From Bacillus sp. FJAT-50079 (GTDB lineage Bacteria > Bacillota > Bacilli > Bacillales > Bacillaceae_C): a DNA stretch of 64,000 bases. The translations under genes and the position numbers were made by a program. Below are positions 1 through 8,655 of this stretch, in pieces (position 1 is the stretch's first letter; every line of letters begins with the position of its first letter). The stretch is from the NCBI RefSeq assembly GCF_018343515.1, contig NZ_JAGYPD010000004.1:310001-374000 (forward strand), given 5' to 3'. Under the pieces are notes generated by a model that made no database searches, had not been told where the DNA came from, and saw only the letters and a program-made list of their open reading frames with translations.

Positions 1-147
1 TGGCTTGTAACTCAAGGAGAGTGGCTTGTAAACCGGAGAGAGTGGCTTGTAGATCAGGGAGAGTGGCTTGTAACTCAGGGAGAGTGGCTTGTAACTCAAG
101 GAGAGTGGCTTGTAACCAGAGTAAGTGCCACGTAAATCAGACCAAAA
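1..147. repeat. 21-bp tandem repeat array, truncated by the window edge
   Basis: Five copies of a 21-bp unit beginning TGGCTTGTAA start at 1, 22, 43, 64 and 85. Degenerate copies follow at 106 (20 bp) and 126 (22 bp), and the array fades near 148. Because 21 is a multiple of three, a frame through it reads as a 7-residue peptide repeat (RVACNSG-like) to position 227. That frame has no ribosome-binding site and ends in low-complexity sequence, so I treat it as non-coding. The left end of the array lies outside the window. Confidence 0.85.
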
Positions 148-243
148 TGGCTCACAAACAAGCACAACTAAGCCCGCGAAAAAGCGAACTTACCCTCGTT
201 AAACATATCTCTAGGCCGGAGGAATAAAGATCGAAGCATACAA

Positions 244-275
244 AAAACGAGGTGGGAAAATCCCCACCTCGTTTT
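244..275 (-). terminator. Intrinsic terminator of the binding-protein gene
   Basis: A 13-bp perfect stem (AAAACGAGGTGGG at 244-256 with CCCACCTCGTTTT at 263-275) has a 6-nt loop and A/T runs on both sides. It sits two bases past the stop of the leftward lipoprotein gene and could work in both directions. Confidence 0.9.
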
Positions 276-277
276 GC

Positions 278-1849
278 TTATTCTGGCATTGTGATGTCTT
301 TTTTATCTTTATAGCGTTTTGTTGCTTCATCGATGGCTTGTTGTCCGCCTTTTTTCAGCCAATCTTCAACGATTTTATCGTGGTATTCGATAGGTTCTTG
401 GCCAAGGATGATTTTAGCTGCACCGGTCATCCAAAGATCTGCCGGAGTGTCACTGCCAGGTCGAATGTCTGGGTTCGCTTCAAGTGATTCTAGTGGTGGA
501 TCGAATTGAACGCTGTCACGTCCTTCTTTTGCGAGTAGATCATCAAAAATGCTCATTAATTTCTTGCCGTCATCTGTTAATTCTAAAATTCCTTTTGTGT
601 ATGTGGAATCGCGAATTAACCAGAGCCAGTACGTACGGTAACGTTGCTCGTTTAAGCCGTTTGAATCTTCTGGAATGACATAGCCGTTGTTGCCAGTTGG
701 ATCACCATATGTGAAGAAATTATAAGCCTCATCGGATACTTGCCAATCAAAGAATTGGATCAGGCGCTCCACATCTACCTTTGTTTTTGCATTAATTAAA
801 AATGAACGTGTAACACTGTTGTATAGATAATGACCGCCTTGTCCGTCTGGTCCGGTCGGGGAAGCGATAATTTCCACTCTTGCTTCAGGAACATTTTGTT
901 TAATTTCTTGTTCCCATGCAAGAACTTCCTCGGCGTTCATGCTCCACATACCTGCTTTTCCGGCGATAATATTGCTGCGGTATTCAGGTTGTGGCGTTGT
1001 TAAAAATTCAGGGTGAATTAAACCATCGTCATGCATTGTTTTATAAAATTGTAAGGCGTCTTTAATTTTGTCGCCAGCCATGAATTTCGGAACAACTTCA
1101 TCTTCATAAAGTTCCCATTGATATGGGTATGCATCGAAAGCACCGAAGAACGTGTCAGCATATTTAAATGTTTCGCGTCCTTGGTAAGGATTTTCTATAC
1201 CCAAATCCTTGAATGCACGCAATACTTCCAAATATTCCTCTGTTGTTTTTGGAACATCAAGTCCTGTTTTTTCTAATAGATCCATCCGAATCGCAAGTCC
1301 ACGTCTGCTGCGGTTCGCTAAATAGTCAGGAATTGCGTAGATCGTTCCATCGCTAGCTGTTACTTGATCCCAAGCCGCTTGTGGAATAACTTCTAATAAA
1401 TTTTGTCCATGTTTTTCAAGTAAATCATTTAATGGCATGAACACACCAGCTTGTACAGCTCCGGCTAATTCTGCGCCATTTAATCCACCTGATGATTGAA
1501 CCACATCTGGAATATCGCCTGATGCAAGCATCAATGTCATTTTTTCTACATATTCTTTATGCGGAACGAGGCGAATGTTTAAGTCCGTATTTGTTAATTC
1601 TTCTAGCTCTTTTACCCATTTATCTTCATTGATATCAGGGTGATTTTCTACATACGGTGTTGCCAATGTTCGCATAGAGATTGAAAAGGCAAGTGGTTCT
1701 TTGTTTTCATTGTCTGCATTGTCATTTTCTTCATTTGCCTTTGGTGCTTCATTATCTCCAGAAGATGAAGCGCCTTGTTGATTACAGCCGATCAATAGGG
1801 CTGAAAGCAAGCATAGCAAGAAAATAAGAAAAGCGTTTCTTTTTAACAT
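278..1849 (-). CDS. Extracellular solute-binding lipoprotein of an LplA/YtcQ-type ABC importer
   Basis: This is a 523-residue family-1 solute-binding protein. A type II signal peptide with lipobox LLIGC puts the lipidated cysteine at residue 22, followed by an acidic and Ser/Asn-rich linker to about residue 50 and then the binding domain. Length and layout fit the large LplA/YtcQ class that delivers oligosaccharides such as rhamnogalacturonan fragments to LplB/LplC-like permeases. Two such permease genes lie on the same strand upstream (2769-4645), but an opposite-strand methyltransferase gene separates them, so this gene probably has its own promoter. A cre-like box lies about 20 bp before the start. 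The substrate is inferred only from the lyase genes nearby. No ATPase gene is present. Confidence 0.85.
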   Translation of the reverse strand: MLKRNAFLIFLLCLLSALLIGCNQQGASSSGDNEAPKANEENDNADNENKEPLAFSISMRTLATPYVENHPDINEDKWVKELEELTNTDLNIRLVPHKEYVEKMTLMLASGDIPDVVQSSGGLNGAELAGAVQAGVFMPLNDLLEKHGQNLLEVIPQAAWDQVTASDGTIYAIPDYLANRSRRGLAIRMDLLEKTGLDVPKTTEEYLEVLRAFKDLGIENPYQGRETFKYADTFFGAFDAYPYQWELYEDEVVPKFMAGDKIKDALQFYKTMHDDGLIHPEFLTTPQPEYRSNIIAGKAGMWSMNAEEVLAWEQEIKQNVPEARVEIIASPTGPDGQGGHYLYNSVTRSFLINAKTKVDVERLIQFFDWQVSDEAYNFFTYGDPTGNNGYVIPEDSNGLNEQRYRTYWLWLIRDSTYTKGILELTDDGKKLMSIFDDLLAKEGRDSVQFDPPLESLEANPDIRPGSDTPADLWMTGAAKIILGQEPIEYHDKIVEDWLKKGGQQAIDEATKRYKDKKDITMPE

Positions 1850-1868
1850 AATGTACCCCCTTCAAATA

Positions 1869-1882
1869 TGTAAGTGCTTTCA
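1869..1882. promoter_or_regulatory. cre-like CcpA site before the binding-protein gene
   Basis: TGTAAGTGCTTTCA matches the Bacillus cre consensus TGWAARCGYTWNCW at 13 of 14 positions. It lies in the leader of the leftward lipoprotein gene, which implies carbon catabolite repression. Confidence 0.55.
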
Positions 1883-1978
1883 TTAATTAATTTATCAATC
1901 TATGATACAATTTGAAATGTGAAAAATATAGTTGTATTTGTGTAATTTTTAGGGCAGCCAATAATGAGGAGGGTGAAG

Positions 1979-2746
1979 ATGGATAGACAAGAGTTATATA
2001 ATCACTGGTTAATAGAGGAACAGCAGCCGTTCTTTGGCTGGGACTTTACCCATTTATCTGGTCGATGGCATGAAGAAGGCCTTCCTTGGAAGTATAAAAA
2101 GTTTATCTTGCAATATTTGCAGCCCAATCATCAGCTATTAGATATGGGAACGGGTGGGGGAGAGTTTCTATTAACGCTTGGACATCCATACGAAAACACT
2201 TCCGTAACCGAGGCGTGGGAACCGAATGTAGAACAATGTAAAAATAGGCTCGAACCGTTAGGAATTACAGTTAAGCAATTATTTAAGGAAGAGCACTTGC
2301 CTTTTCCCGATCCTTCATTTGATATGATCATAAACCGCCACGAAGCGTATGATGTCAAGGAAATAAAGCGGATTTTAAAGCCAGGTGGAATGTTCATCAC
2401 TCAGCAAGTTGGCGGGGAAAATAATGAGTGCTTATCACATTCGTTAATTGAATCATATCGGCCGATGTACGCTAACCTTTGTCTTGAAAATGAACGTAAA
2501 AAACTTATGGAACATGACTTTGTTCTTCTCTTCAATCAGGAGTACTTTCCATATTTACGTTTCTTTGATGTAGGAGCTATTGTTTATTATGCAAAAATTA
2601 TCGAATGGGAATTTCCTGGTTTTTCCGTAAAAAAATGTAGAGATCAGTTAATAAAACTACAACAAACGCTTGAAAAAGAGGGATATATTGAAACTTTTGA
2701 GCATCGATTTATCATCGTCGCCAAAAAGCCCCACGCTGTTTCGTAA
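1979..2746 (+). CDS. Class I SAM-dependent methyltransferase
   Basis: The 255-residue protein has a Rossmann-type methyltransferase fold. Motif I, LLDMGTGGG, lies near residue 50, an acidic strand end (EAW) follows, and FDMIINRHEAYD near residue 110 resembles the motif IV region of methyltransferase type 11/UbiE-like proteins. KRILKPGGMF is the usual post-motif. I start at 1979 because an AGGAGGG ribosome-binding site lies just upstream; an in-frame ATG at 1964 precedes that site. The substrate is unknown. The gene runs against the flanking ABC genes and converges on the permease gene, so it is not part of that operon and may be a later insertion. Confidence 0.8.
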   Translation: MDRQELYNHWLIEEQQPFFGWDFTHLSGRWHEEGLPWKYKKFILQYLQPNHQLLDMGTGGGEFLLTLGHPYENTSVTEAWEPNVEQCKNRLEPLGITVKQLFKEEHLPFPDPSFDMIINRHEAYDVKEIKRILKPGGMFITQQVGGENNECLSHSLIESYRPMYANLCLENERKKLMEHDFVLLFNQEYFPYLRFFDVGAIVYYAKIIEWEFPGFSVKKCRDQLIKLQQTLEKEGYIETFEHRFIIVAKKPHAVS

Positions 2747-2765
2747 TAACAACGTAGGGCTTTTT
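2723..2765. terminator. Bidirectional terminator between convergent genes
   Basis: AAAAAGCCCCACG pairs with CGTAGGGCTTTTT across an interrupted stem. The left arm overlaps the last codons of the methyltransferase gene and the right arm abuts the end of the leftward permease gene. A and T runs on the two sides suit both directions. Confidence 0.8.
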
Positions 2766-2768
2766 CTA

Positions 2769-3650
2769 TTAATCCTTAATCCCGCCAAGCATAAATCCTT
2801 TAATAAAATAGCGCTGCAAAAATGGATAGACTAGCAAAATCGGGACAGTTGCGACAATGATTGTCGCCATTTTGATCCCTTCAGGTGAGCTTGAAAGCAT
2901 CGTTGAAAAGAGATCGGATGTTGGGTCAGCGACTAAAGTATCATCGACGATCATTTCTCGCAATTTTACTTGAAGCGGGTAAAGCTTGCGATCTTCAATA
3001 TACATCAAAGCATTGAAATATGTGTTCCAATGGAATACCGCATAGAAAATTCCTAGTGTGGCAAGTGCCGGTTTGGACAGCGGCAACACAATTTGGAAGA
3101 GAATGCGCATTTCTCCGCATCCATCAATTCGTGCCGAATCAATTAACTCCGTTGGAATTTGTAAAAAGAACGAGCGCATAACGAAAAAGTTAAAGGCACT
3201 AATCGCAGATGGGATGATTAACGACCAGACTGAGTTAAGCAGGCCTAATTTTTGCACGAGTAAATACGTTGGAATTAGTGGTGCCGAAAAAATCATTGTG
3301 AACAAAACCATAAATAGTAAAAATTTCCGGCCAACAAATTCTTGTCGAGATAGTGGATAGGCGAGGGAAGCCGTCGCAAATAAATTAAACAATGTTCCCA
3401 CGATCGTAATAAAAATTGTTACACTAAAAGCGCGCCAAATCGTATTATCTTGAAAGACATATTGGTAATTATCCAATGTCGCTTGCACGGGCCAAAGAAT
3501 GACCTCACCACGGTCGATTGCACTGGAACTACTGAACGACTGGGCAATGACATGGATGAAAGGCAAAAGCATAATGAGTGAAAGGATAATAAGCAGCGTC
3601 ATATTTGTTGTTAAAAAAGCTTTACGTGCTGGGCTATCTTTAATTGCCAT
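2769..3650 (-). CDS. Carbohydrate ABC permease, LplC/YtcP type
   Basis: The 293-residue membrane protein has six predicted hydrophobic segments and the type I importer permease (MalG-like) fold. The ATPase-contact EAA loop is degenerate, around residues 170-200 (ELIDSARIDGCGE then a hydrophobic PLSKPAL segment), as usual in this class. The C-terminal GFMLGGIKD-type ending is typical of LplC/YtcP proteins. It is the second gene of a leftward pair, 11 bp after its LplB-like partner. The partner ATPase must come from elsewhere, probably a shared MsmX-type protein. Confidence 0.9.
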   Translation of the reverse strand: MAIKDSPARKAFLTTNMTLLIILSLIMLLPFIHVIAQSFSSSSAIDRGEVILWPVQATLDNYQYVFQDNTIWRAFSVTIFITIVGTLFNLFATASLAYPLSRQEFVGRKFLLFMVLFTMIFSAPLIPTYLLVQKLGLLNSVWSLIIPSAISAFNFFVMRSFFLQIPTELIDSARIDGCGEMRILFQIVLPLSKPALATLGIFYAVFHWNTYFNALMYIEDRKLYPLQVKLREMIVDDTLVADPTSDLFSTMLSSSPEGIKMATIIVATVPILLVYPFLQRYFIKGFMLGGIKD

Positions 3651-3661
3651 AATGATCCCCC

Positions 3662-4645
3662 TTAATATAAACTATTTCCTGTTGTTTTTCGGCTAAGGAA
3701 ATTGGCTCCAACGAGGAGAATCAGTCCTACTACCGATTTGAAAATTCCAATTGCTGTCGTATAACTGAACTGATTTTGCAGCAATCCGGCATGATAAATA
3801 TACGTATCAAAAATTTCTCCGCTTTCACGATTTAAAGGATTGAGAAATACATAGACTCGTTCAAAGCCGAAATCTAGGAAGTTACCAATTTGCAATAAAA
3901 ATAAAATTGTAATTGTTGGAAGCAATGATGGAATTGTAATATTCCATGTTTGTTGCCAACGGTTCGCCCCATCTACTTCCGCCGCTTCATATAAGTGTGG
4001 GTTGATACCTGCTAATGCAGCGAGATAGATAATCGTTCCCCATCCTACATCTCTCCACATTCCCGAACCGACGATGAGCGGCCGAATGAAGCTTTCTTCC
4101 GCTAAAAAATAAACAGGATCATAGCCAAATGCTTTAATAAGAGTATTGACAATCCCGGTTGAAGGAGAAAGAATCCCAATAAAAATTCCACTAATAATCA
4201 CCCAAGATAAAAAGTGCGGCATATAAATGACAGTTTGGATAATCCGTTTAGCAAGGACCTTCCTTACTTCATTTAACATAAGCGCTAATATAATCGGCGC
4301 AGTGAAGCCAAAAAGCAAATCATAGAAATTAATAATCAACGTGTTTTTTAAAATTCTCGCAAACTCTGGATACATGAACATTTTTTCAAATTGGGCGAAG
4401 CCGACCCAAGGACTACCCGTAACCCCTTGGAATATATTGTAGTTTTGAAATGCAATCACCGTACCGAGCAAGGGAATGTATTTAAAAATAAAGAAATAAA
4501 AGATTCCCGGAAGTGCAATGATATACAATGCTTTATGTTTCCAAATCGCTCTCGCTAGCCTGCTTGCTTTTGATGGAAGAACGATCTCATTAACAGGTAT
4601 CGACTGATTCATGTCAATGCTTTCTTCAATATGATTAGCCTTCAT
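3662..4645 (-). CDS. Carbohydrate ABC permease, LplB/YteP type
   Basis: The 327-residue permease has a 30-residue hydrophilic N-terminus, then six transmembrane segments with the MalF-like signature. The EAA-loop equivalent is near residues 220-250 (INPHLYEAAEVDGANRW). Length and motifs fit the LplB/YteP group that pairs with LplC/YtcP proteins. It is the first gene of the leftward ABC transcript and diverges from the two-component regulator genes, 184 bp away. That layout is common for YesMN-type systems that control their neighbouring importer, so I infer that the regulator drives this operon. Confidence 0.9.
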   Translation of the reverse strand: MKANHIEESIDMNQSIPVNEIVLPSKASRLARAIWKHKALYIIALPGIFYFFIFKYIPLLGTVIAFQNYNIFQGVTGSPWVGFAQFEKMFMYPEFARILKNTLIINFYDLLFGFTAPIILALMLNEVRKVLAKRIIQTVIYMPHFLSWVIISGIFIGILSPSTGIVNTLIKAFGYDPVYFLAEESFIRPLIVGSGMWRDVGWGTIIYLAALAGINPHLYEAAEVDGANRWQQTWNITIPSLLPTITILFLLQIGNFLDFGFERVYVFLNPLNRESGEIFDTYIYHAGLLQNQFSYTTAIGIFKSVVGLILLVGANFLSRKTTGNSLY

Positions 4646-4781
4646 TGTAATCCCCCTTTAGTTGTCTATGTAACCAATCGTAATCAATGAAAGGGTTTTC
4701 AACAATAGTGAAAGTTTTGCCCGATTTGTGTTTTTTTTTGATGGAAAATAAAGTTGTCGAAAAACAGTAAGGGAAATACAG

Positions 4782-4812
4782 TATAATAGAGAAAAAAACG
4801 ATAGCGCTTTCA
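4782..4812 (+). promoter_or_regulatory. -10 element and cre box before the two-component system
   Basis: A TATAAT hexamer at 4782-4787 has no good -35 at normal spacing. A cre box follows at 4799-4812; read on the minus strand, TGAAAGCGCTATCG matches the consensus at 13 of 14 positions. A cre just downstream of the transcription start fits roadblock repression by CcpA. Confidence 0.6.
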
Positions 4813-4829
4813 ATTAAGGGGGATATTGA

Positions 4830-5873
4830 ATGAGAATTTTACTAATTGAAGATGAGCCGATGATCCGTAAAGGAATTCGTAAGCTTTTAATGCAAACGGA
4901 CGTGGAAGATTTCCATATTCATAAGTTAGTAGAAGCAGAAAATGCAGAAGAAGCAGACCAACTTTTACAAACAGAGGTATTTGATCTCATTTTTACCGAT
5001 ATTGAAATGGGGGATAAAAATGGATTGGAGTTAATGGAAAAATGGAGGGAAGAACGAGAAGATACCCAGTGGGTAATTATTTCTGGCTACGACCATTTTG
5101 AATACGCTCAAAAAGCAATTCGCTATGGTGTCAAAGAATATTTATTGAAACCGGTTGCAAAAATAAAAATAAAAGAAACGATTGAAAGATGTTTGGAAAT
5201 GAGGAAAAATCAAAGCGGTAATGATTTTGTTGAGGCAAAAAATTTGGAAGATTTCTTAAATGAGGTGGAGGAAGCGATATGGTCGATCGATAACCAACAA
5301 TTACATGTCCATTTTCGTTCGTGGAAAAGCAATATTGAACATAAAAACTTCCTCATTACGTATTATAATGATGTTTTATCGTACGTTTTAGATACATTGT
5401 TTGTACGCTTAAATAAGCGGGGAAGTAAAATTGTGCAAGCATCGAGTGGCCAAATCAATGGGAAAACAGTCGAACAATCGAATGATCTATTTATGCAAAG
5501 ATGCGAAAAGATTATTGAATTGATTGCTGAGAGAAGGAAAGGAAATGAGATCGATCCAATCGAAGCGGCGAAGCAATACATTCTCGATCATCTTGATAAG
5601 GAAATCAGCTTGGATGAGGTTGCTAATCGCTTAGGCTTAAACGCTTCCTACTTCAGTCAATTATTCAAGAAAGAAACAGGAGAAACATTTGTTAAATACC
5701 GAATAAGATTGCGGATGGACATGGCAAAGGAATTATTATTGAAAAATGATATACGCATCATTGATATTCCGAGTATGATTGGGTTAAATGATCACCCACA
5801 TTTTACAAAAACATTTAAAAAATATACGGGACAAACACCAACTGAATTCCGCAATAAGATGGGGATTGGGTAA
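4830..5873 (+). CDS. Two-component response regulator, YesN-type (receiver plus AraC HTH)
   Basis: The 347-residue regulator has an N-terminal receiver with the acidic pair at residues 8-9, phospho-acceptor Asp57 in LIFTDIEM and Lys at about 107 (LLKPV). A linker spans about 120-240 and a double-HTH AraC/XylS domain spans about 245-345 (DEVANRLGLNASYFSQLFK, then the PTEFR ending). The stop overlaps the kinase start by one base (TAATG), so the pair is translationally coupled. Location next to an LplABC-like importer and lyase genes suggests control of acidic-polysaccharide uptake. The cre box in its leader puts the whole circuit under glucose repression. Confidence 0.92.
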   Translation: MRILLIEDEPMIRKGIRKLLMQTDVEDFHIHKLVEAENAEEADQLLQTEVFDLIFTDIEMGDKNGLELMEKWREEREDTQWVIISGYDHFEYAQKAIRYGVKEYLLKPVAKIKIKETIERCLEMRKNQSGNDFVEAKNLEDFLNEVEEAIWSIDNQQLHVHFRSWKSNIEHKNFLITYYNDVLSYVLDTLFVRLNKRGSKIVQASSGQINGKTVEQSNDLFMQRCEKIIELIAERRKGNEIDPIEAAKQYILDHLDKEISLDEVANRLGLNASYFSQLFKKETGETFVKYRIRLRMDMAKELLLKNDIRIIDIPSMIGLNDHPHFTKTFKKYTGQTPTEFRNKMGIG

Positions 5874-7681
5874 TGAGAAGATGGATTTACCGCTTAAACA
5901 TTAACCAGCGTATGCTCTTCTATTTTTCAACAGTCATTATTGTCGCAATTACCGTTGCCTCCTGGCTTATTTATCAAGAAGCGACAACACAAATACAGAA
6001 GCAAACACGTGTCTATTTGGAGCATATTGCGAAAAATACGAGCTATCAAACGGATCGATATATATCGCGTCTGGAATTGGCTTCACTATCATTATTGAAT
6101 AATCGTTTTGTGAAAGGTTTTTTAGACTTAGAAGATCATCAGGAATATGATCGATATAATTATACACAAGAAATCAAGAAGGAAATGCAAAAGATTTCCA
6201 TTCAAAATAATGATATTAATTTGATTTATCTAGTTGGAGAAAATGGCAAAGTTGTATTATCAGAAGATAGACCGATCTCCTTAACGGAGTGGACGTCTAA
6301 TTACGAGATTTATGAGCATCTAAAGAAAATCACCCCAGACTCGGGCCAAATTAGTATTCTAGGAAATCCAAGCATTTATGATAAAGCACAATACGTTATT
6401 AGTATGTCAAGACAAACCCGTGGCATGGCAAGCTTCGTACCAAAAGGAATTTTAGGATTTGATATTGACGCCATAGCGTTGGAAAAACTATGGAATATCG
6501 GCCAATTAAAAAATGATACATCGTTATGGATTATGGATCCAGAAGGAAAAATTGTCTATCACTCTAATGCAAACCTTTTAGGGAAAAAAGTAGCTGGATC
6601 ATTGCAAGAAAGACTTTCGCAGCAAGCGGAAGGTTCATTCATTGATCTCTGGGAAGACGAACGGACGTTATTTTATTATACAACATCAATTTACACAGGT
6701 TGGACATTGATTGCAATGGCGCCAGAATCAGCAATACTTGAGCCAGTTTCAGGTGTGAAGAAAAATGCGCTTGTCGCCTCTGCGATTGCCATTTTATTTG
6801 CGGTTATTTTTTCATTTGTGTTTACACGCAGCATTGTCAAGCCTTTGCGTAAAGTGCAAAATGGAATGCGAAAAATGGAAAAAGGCGAATGGGAAATGAT
6901 CAAACCACTGCAAGGGAATGATGAAATAAGCAGTGTAGTTCATAGCTATAATAAAATGATTCAAAGACTATCACAGCTTGTGGAGGACTTATATAAATCT
7001 GAATTGCGAAATCAGAGAGTATTGATTGAAAAACAAAAATCAGAGCTGCAAGCATTGCAATCACAAATTAATCCGCATTTTTTACATAATACACTTGAAA
7101 CGATGAATGCCTATGCGATTTTAAACGATGCAGACGAGATTTCGGAAATGGCTGAAGCGTTATCATCTATGTTCCGCTATTCCGTACGTAATTTTGAAGT
7201 TGTCACATTGCAAGAAGAACTCGAACATGTAAAAAACTTCCTTGTTGTACAAGAACATCGCTTTCAAAAGAAGATCGGCGTTCATTTACATATCCCTCCG
7301 CATTTAGAGCGTGAGGAAATGGTAAAGTTAAGCTTACAGCCGCTCGTTGAAAATGCGATACATCATGGATTAAGAAAGAAGGGATACCGCGGGGAAATCC
7401 ATATTTGTGCAAGCGTTACAGAAAATACGTTCACGATTCAAGTATGTGATGATGGTGCGGGCATAACGGAAGAGCGATTACAGGAAATCAACAATCGTTT
7501 GAAGGCGGAAGAATCTTTTGACATCGATAAAAATATGGGAATTGGTGTGAGCAATGTCCATAGAAGAATTCAATTGATTTACGGTCACCATTTCGGCTTG
7601 CATATTACTGGAAATGAAGACGAAGGAACGACGGTTACATTAACGTTTCCGAGAAATGAGTGGACAAAGGATTCTGCTTAA
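5873..7681 (+). CDS. Sensor histidine kinase, YesM/LytS-like
   Basis: The 602-residue membrane kinase has TM1 at about residues 15-35, an extracytoplasmic Cache-like sensor at about 36-290, TM2 at about 295-315 and a HAMP domain at about 315-370. A His_kinase domain of the PF06580 type follows, with the phospho-acceptor histidine in QINPHFLHNTLE, and a C-terminal HATPase has the N box VENAIHHGL and G box DDGAG. It is the partner of the response regulator whose last base it overlaps. An extracellular sugar or an occupied binding protein is the likely signal, by analogy with other YesM-type sensors. A strong terminator follows directly. Confidence 0.92.
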   Translation: MRRWIYRLNINQRMLFYFSTVIIVAITVASWLIYQEATTQIQKQTRVYLEHIAKNTSYQTDRYISRLELASLSLLNNRFVKGFLDLEDHQEYDRYNYTQEIKKEMQKISIQNNDINLIYLVGENGKVVLSEDRPISLTEWTSNYEIYEHLKKITPDSGQISILGNPSIYDKAQYVISMSRQTRGMASFVPKGILGFDIDAIALEKLWNIGQLKNDTSLWIMDPEGKIVYHSNANLLGKKVAGSLQERLSQQAEGSFIDLWEDERTLFYYTTSIYTGWTLIAMAPESAILEPVSGVKKNALVASAIAILFAVIFSFVFTRSIVKPLRKVQNGMRKMEKGEWEMIKPLQGNDEISSVVHSYNKMIQRLSQLVEDLYKSELRNQRVLIEKQKSELQALQSQINPHFLHNTLETMNAYAILNDADEISEMAEALSSMFRYSVRNFEVVTLQEELEHVKNFLVVQEHRFQKKIGVHLHIPPHLEREEMVKLSLQPLVENAIHHGLRKKGYRGEIHICASVTENTFTIQVCDDGAGITEERLQEINNRLKAEESFDIDKNMGIGVSNVHRRIQLIYGHHFGLHITGNEDEGTTVTLTFPRNEWTKDSA

Positions 7682-7682
7682 T

Positions 7683-7721
7683 AAAAAGCGAACGACGATA
7701 TTTATGGGTCGTTCGCTTTTT
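7683..7721 (+). terminator. Intrinsic terminator after the sensor kinase
   Basis: A perfect 14-bp stem, AAAAAGCGAACGAC (7683-7696) with GTCGTTCGCTTTTT (7708-7721), has an 11-nt loop and a T run. Confidence 0.93.
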
Positions 7722-7796
7722 GCGTACCTAAAAATATCCCACATATATCAAAAAAAATCCTAAGGGCTGGATGAAAAACAGTGATAACATAAAAAT

Positions 7797-7810
7797 CGTA
7801 AGCGCTTTCT
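7797..7810. promoter_or_regulatory. cre-like CcpA site before the SDR/lyase operon
   Basis: CGTAAGCGCTTTCT matches the cre consensus at 13 of 14 positions, 71 bp before the chosen SDR start. It implies glucose repression of the operon from SDR to MFS carrier. Confidence 0.6.
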
Positions 7811-7881
7811 ATTAGCTGGTTGGCTCGTACATACCATACGAAAAGTATGAAAAATATGTTGGAAAGGGTAAGGTGATTGAG

Positions 7882-8643
7882 ATGATTGATGTAACGGGGA
7901 AAAAAGCATTAGTAACGGGTGGAGGTACTGGAATTGGACGAAGCATCGCTTTAAAACTAGCAGAGGCTGGAGCCGATGTTGTCGTCCATTATGGAAGCAA
8001 TCGTACTGGGGCGGAAGAGGTTGTAAAAGAAATTGAACAAATGGGGAGAAAAGCGCTTGCGGTTCAAGCGGATGTACTGAAAAGCAATGAAATCGAAGCA
8101 TTGTTAAAAGAAACGGAAACATTTTTTTCCGGTAAGCTTGACATTTTAGTCAATAATGCCGGTCATCTTGTTCAAAGATCTTCAATCGAAGAAATGAGCG
8201 AAGAGCTATGGCATAAAATCATCGATGTGAATGTAACGAGTACGTTTCTTGTCACTCAAAAAGCAATTCCTCTTATGAAAGAAAATGGCGGTAAAATTGT
8301 AAATATGGCTTCGCTAGCTGCCCATAATGGCGGTGGACCTGGTGCGGCTGCATATGCGGCTTCAAAAGCGGCAATCTTCACATTATCAAAAGGACTTGCA
8401 AAAGAACTATCTGCTTACAATATTAATGTAAATACAGTTTCGCCAGGATTTATTGATGAAACGCCATTCCACACGGTCTTTAATACAGAAGAAGGAAGAA
8501 AAAATTCAGTGAAACAAATTCCGTTAAATCGAGGAGGAAAGCCAGAGGATGTAGCCGGTGCTGTTTTATATCTCGTATCTGATGTAAGTAGATTTTTAAC
8601 TGGGGAGACGATTGAAATTAACGGCGGAATGTTTATGCGTTAA
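7882..8643 (+). CDS. SDR-family NAD(P)-dependent oxidoreductase
   Basis: This is a 253-residue classical short-chain dehydrogenase. From ATG 7882 it shows the cofactor motif TGGGTGIG (12-19), NNAG (91-94), catalytic Ser144, Tyr158 and Lys162 (YAASK), and the PG motif after the active site. I prefer ATG 7882 because AAGGTGA lies 5 bp upstream; GTG 7873 in the same frame is possible. It is the first gene of an operon with two lyase-like proteins. In alginate and pectin pathways an SDR reduces the unsaturated uronate product (DEH reductase, or KduD for DKI), so reduction of a lyase product is the likely role. The exact substrate cannot be read from the sequence. Confidence 0.85.
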   Translation: MIDVTGKKALVTGGGTGIGRSIALKLAEAGADVVVHYGSNRTGAEEVVKEIEQMGRKALAVQADVLKSNEIEALLKETETFFSGKLDILVNNAGHLVQRSSIEEMSEELWHKIIDVNVTSTFLVTQKAIPLMKENGGKIVNMASLAAHNGGGPGAAAYAASKAAIFTLSKGLAKELSAYNINVNTVSPGFIDETPFHTVFNTEEGRKNSVKQIPLNRGGKPEDVAGAVLYLVSDVSRFLTGETIEINGGMFMR

Positions 8644-8655
8644 GGGGGAGATCCA

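Noticed and set aside
1-147. CRISPR array
   Set aside because: The units abut directly, with no unique spacers, and no cas genes are present.
21-227. 68-codon reading frame with a 7-residue repeat
   Set aside because: It is read through a 21-bp DNA tandem repeat, has no ribosome-binding site, and ends in unrelated low-complexity sequence.
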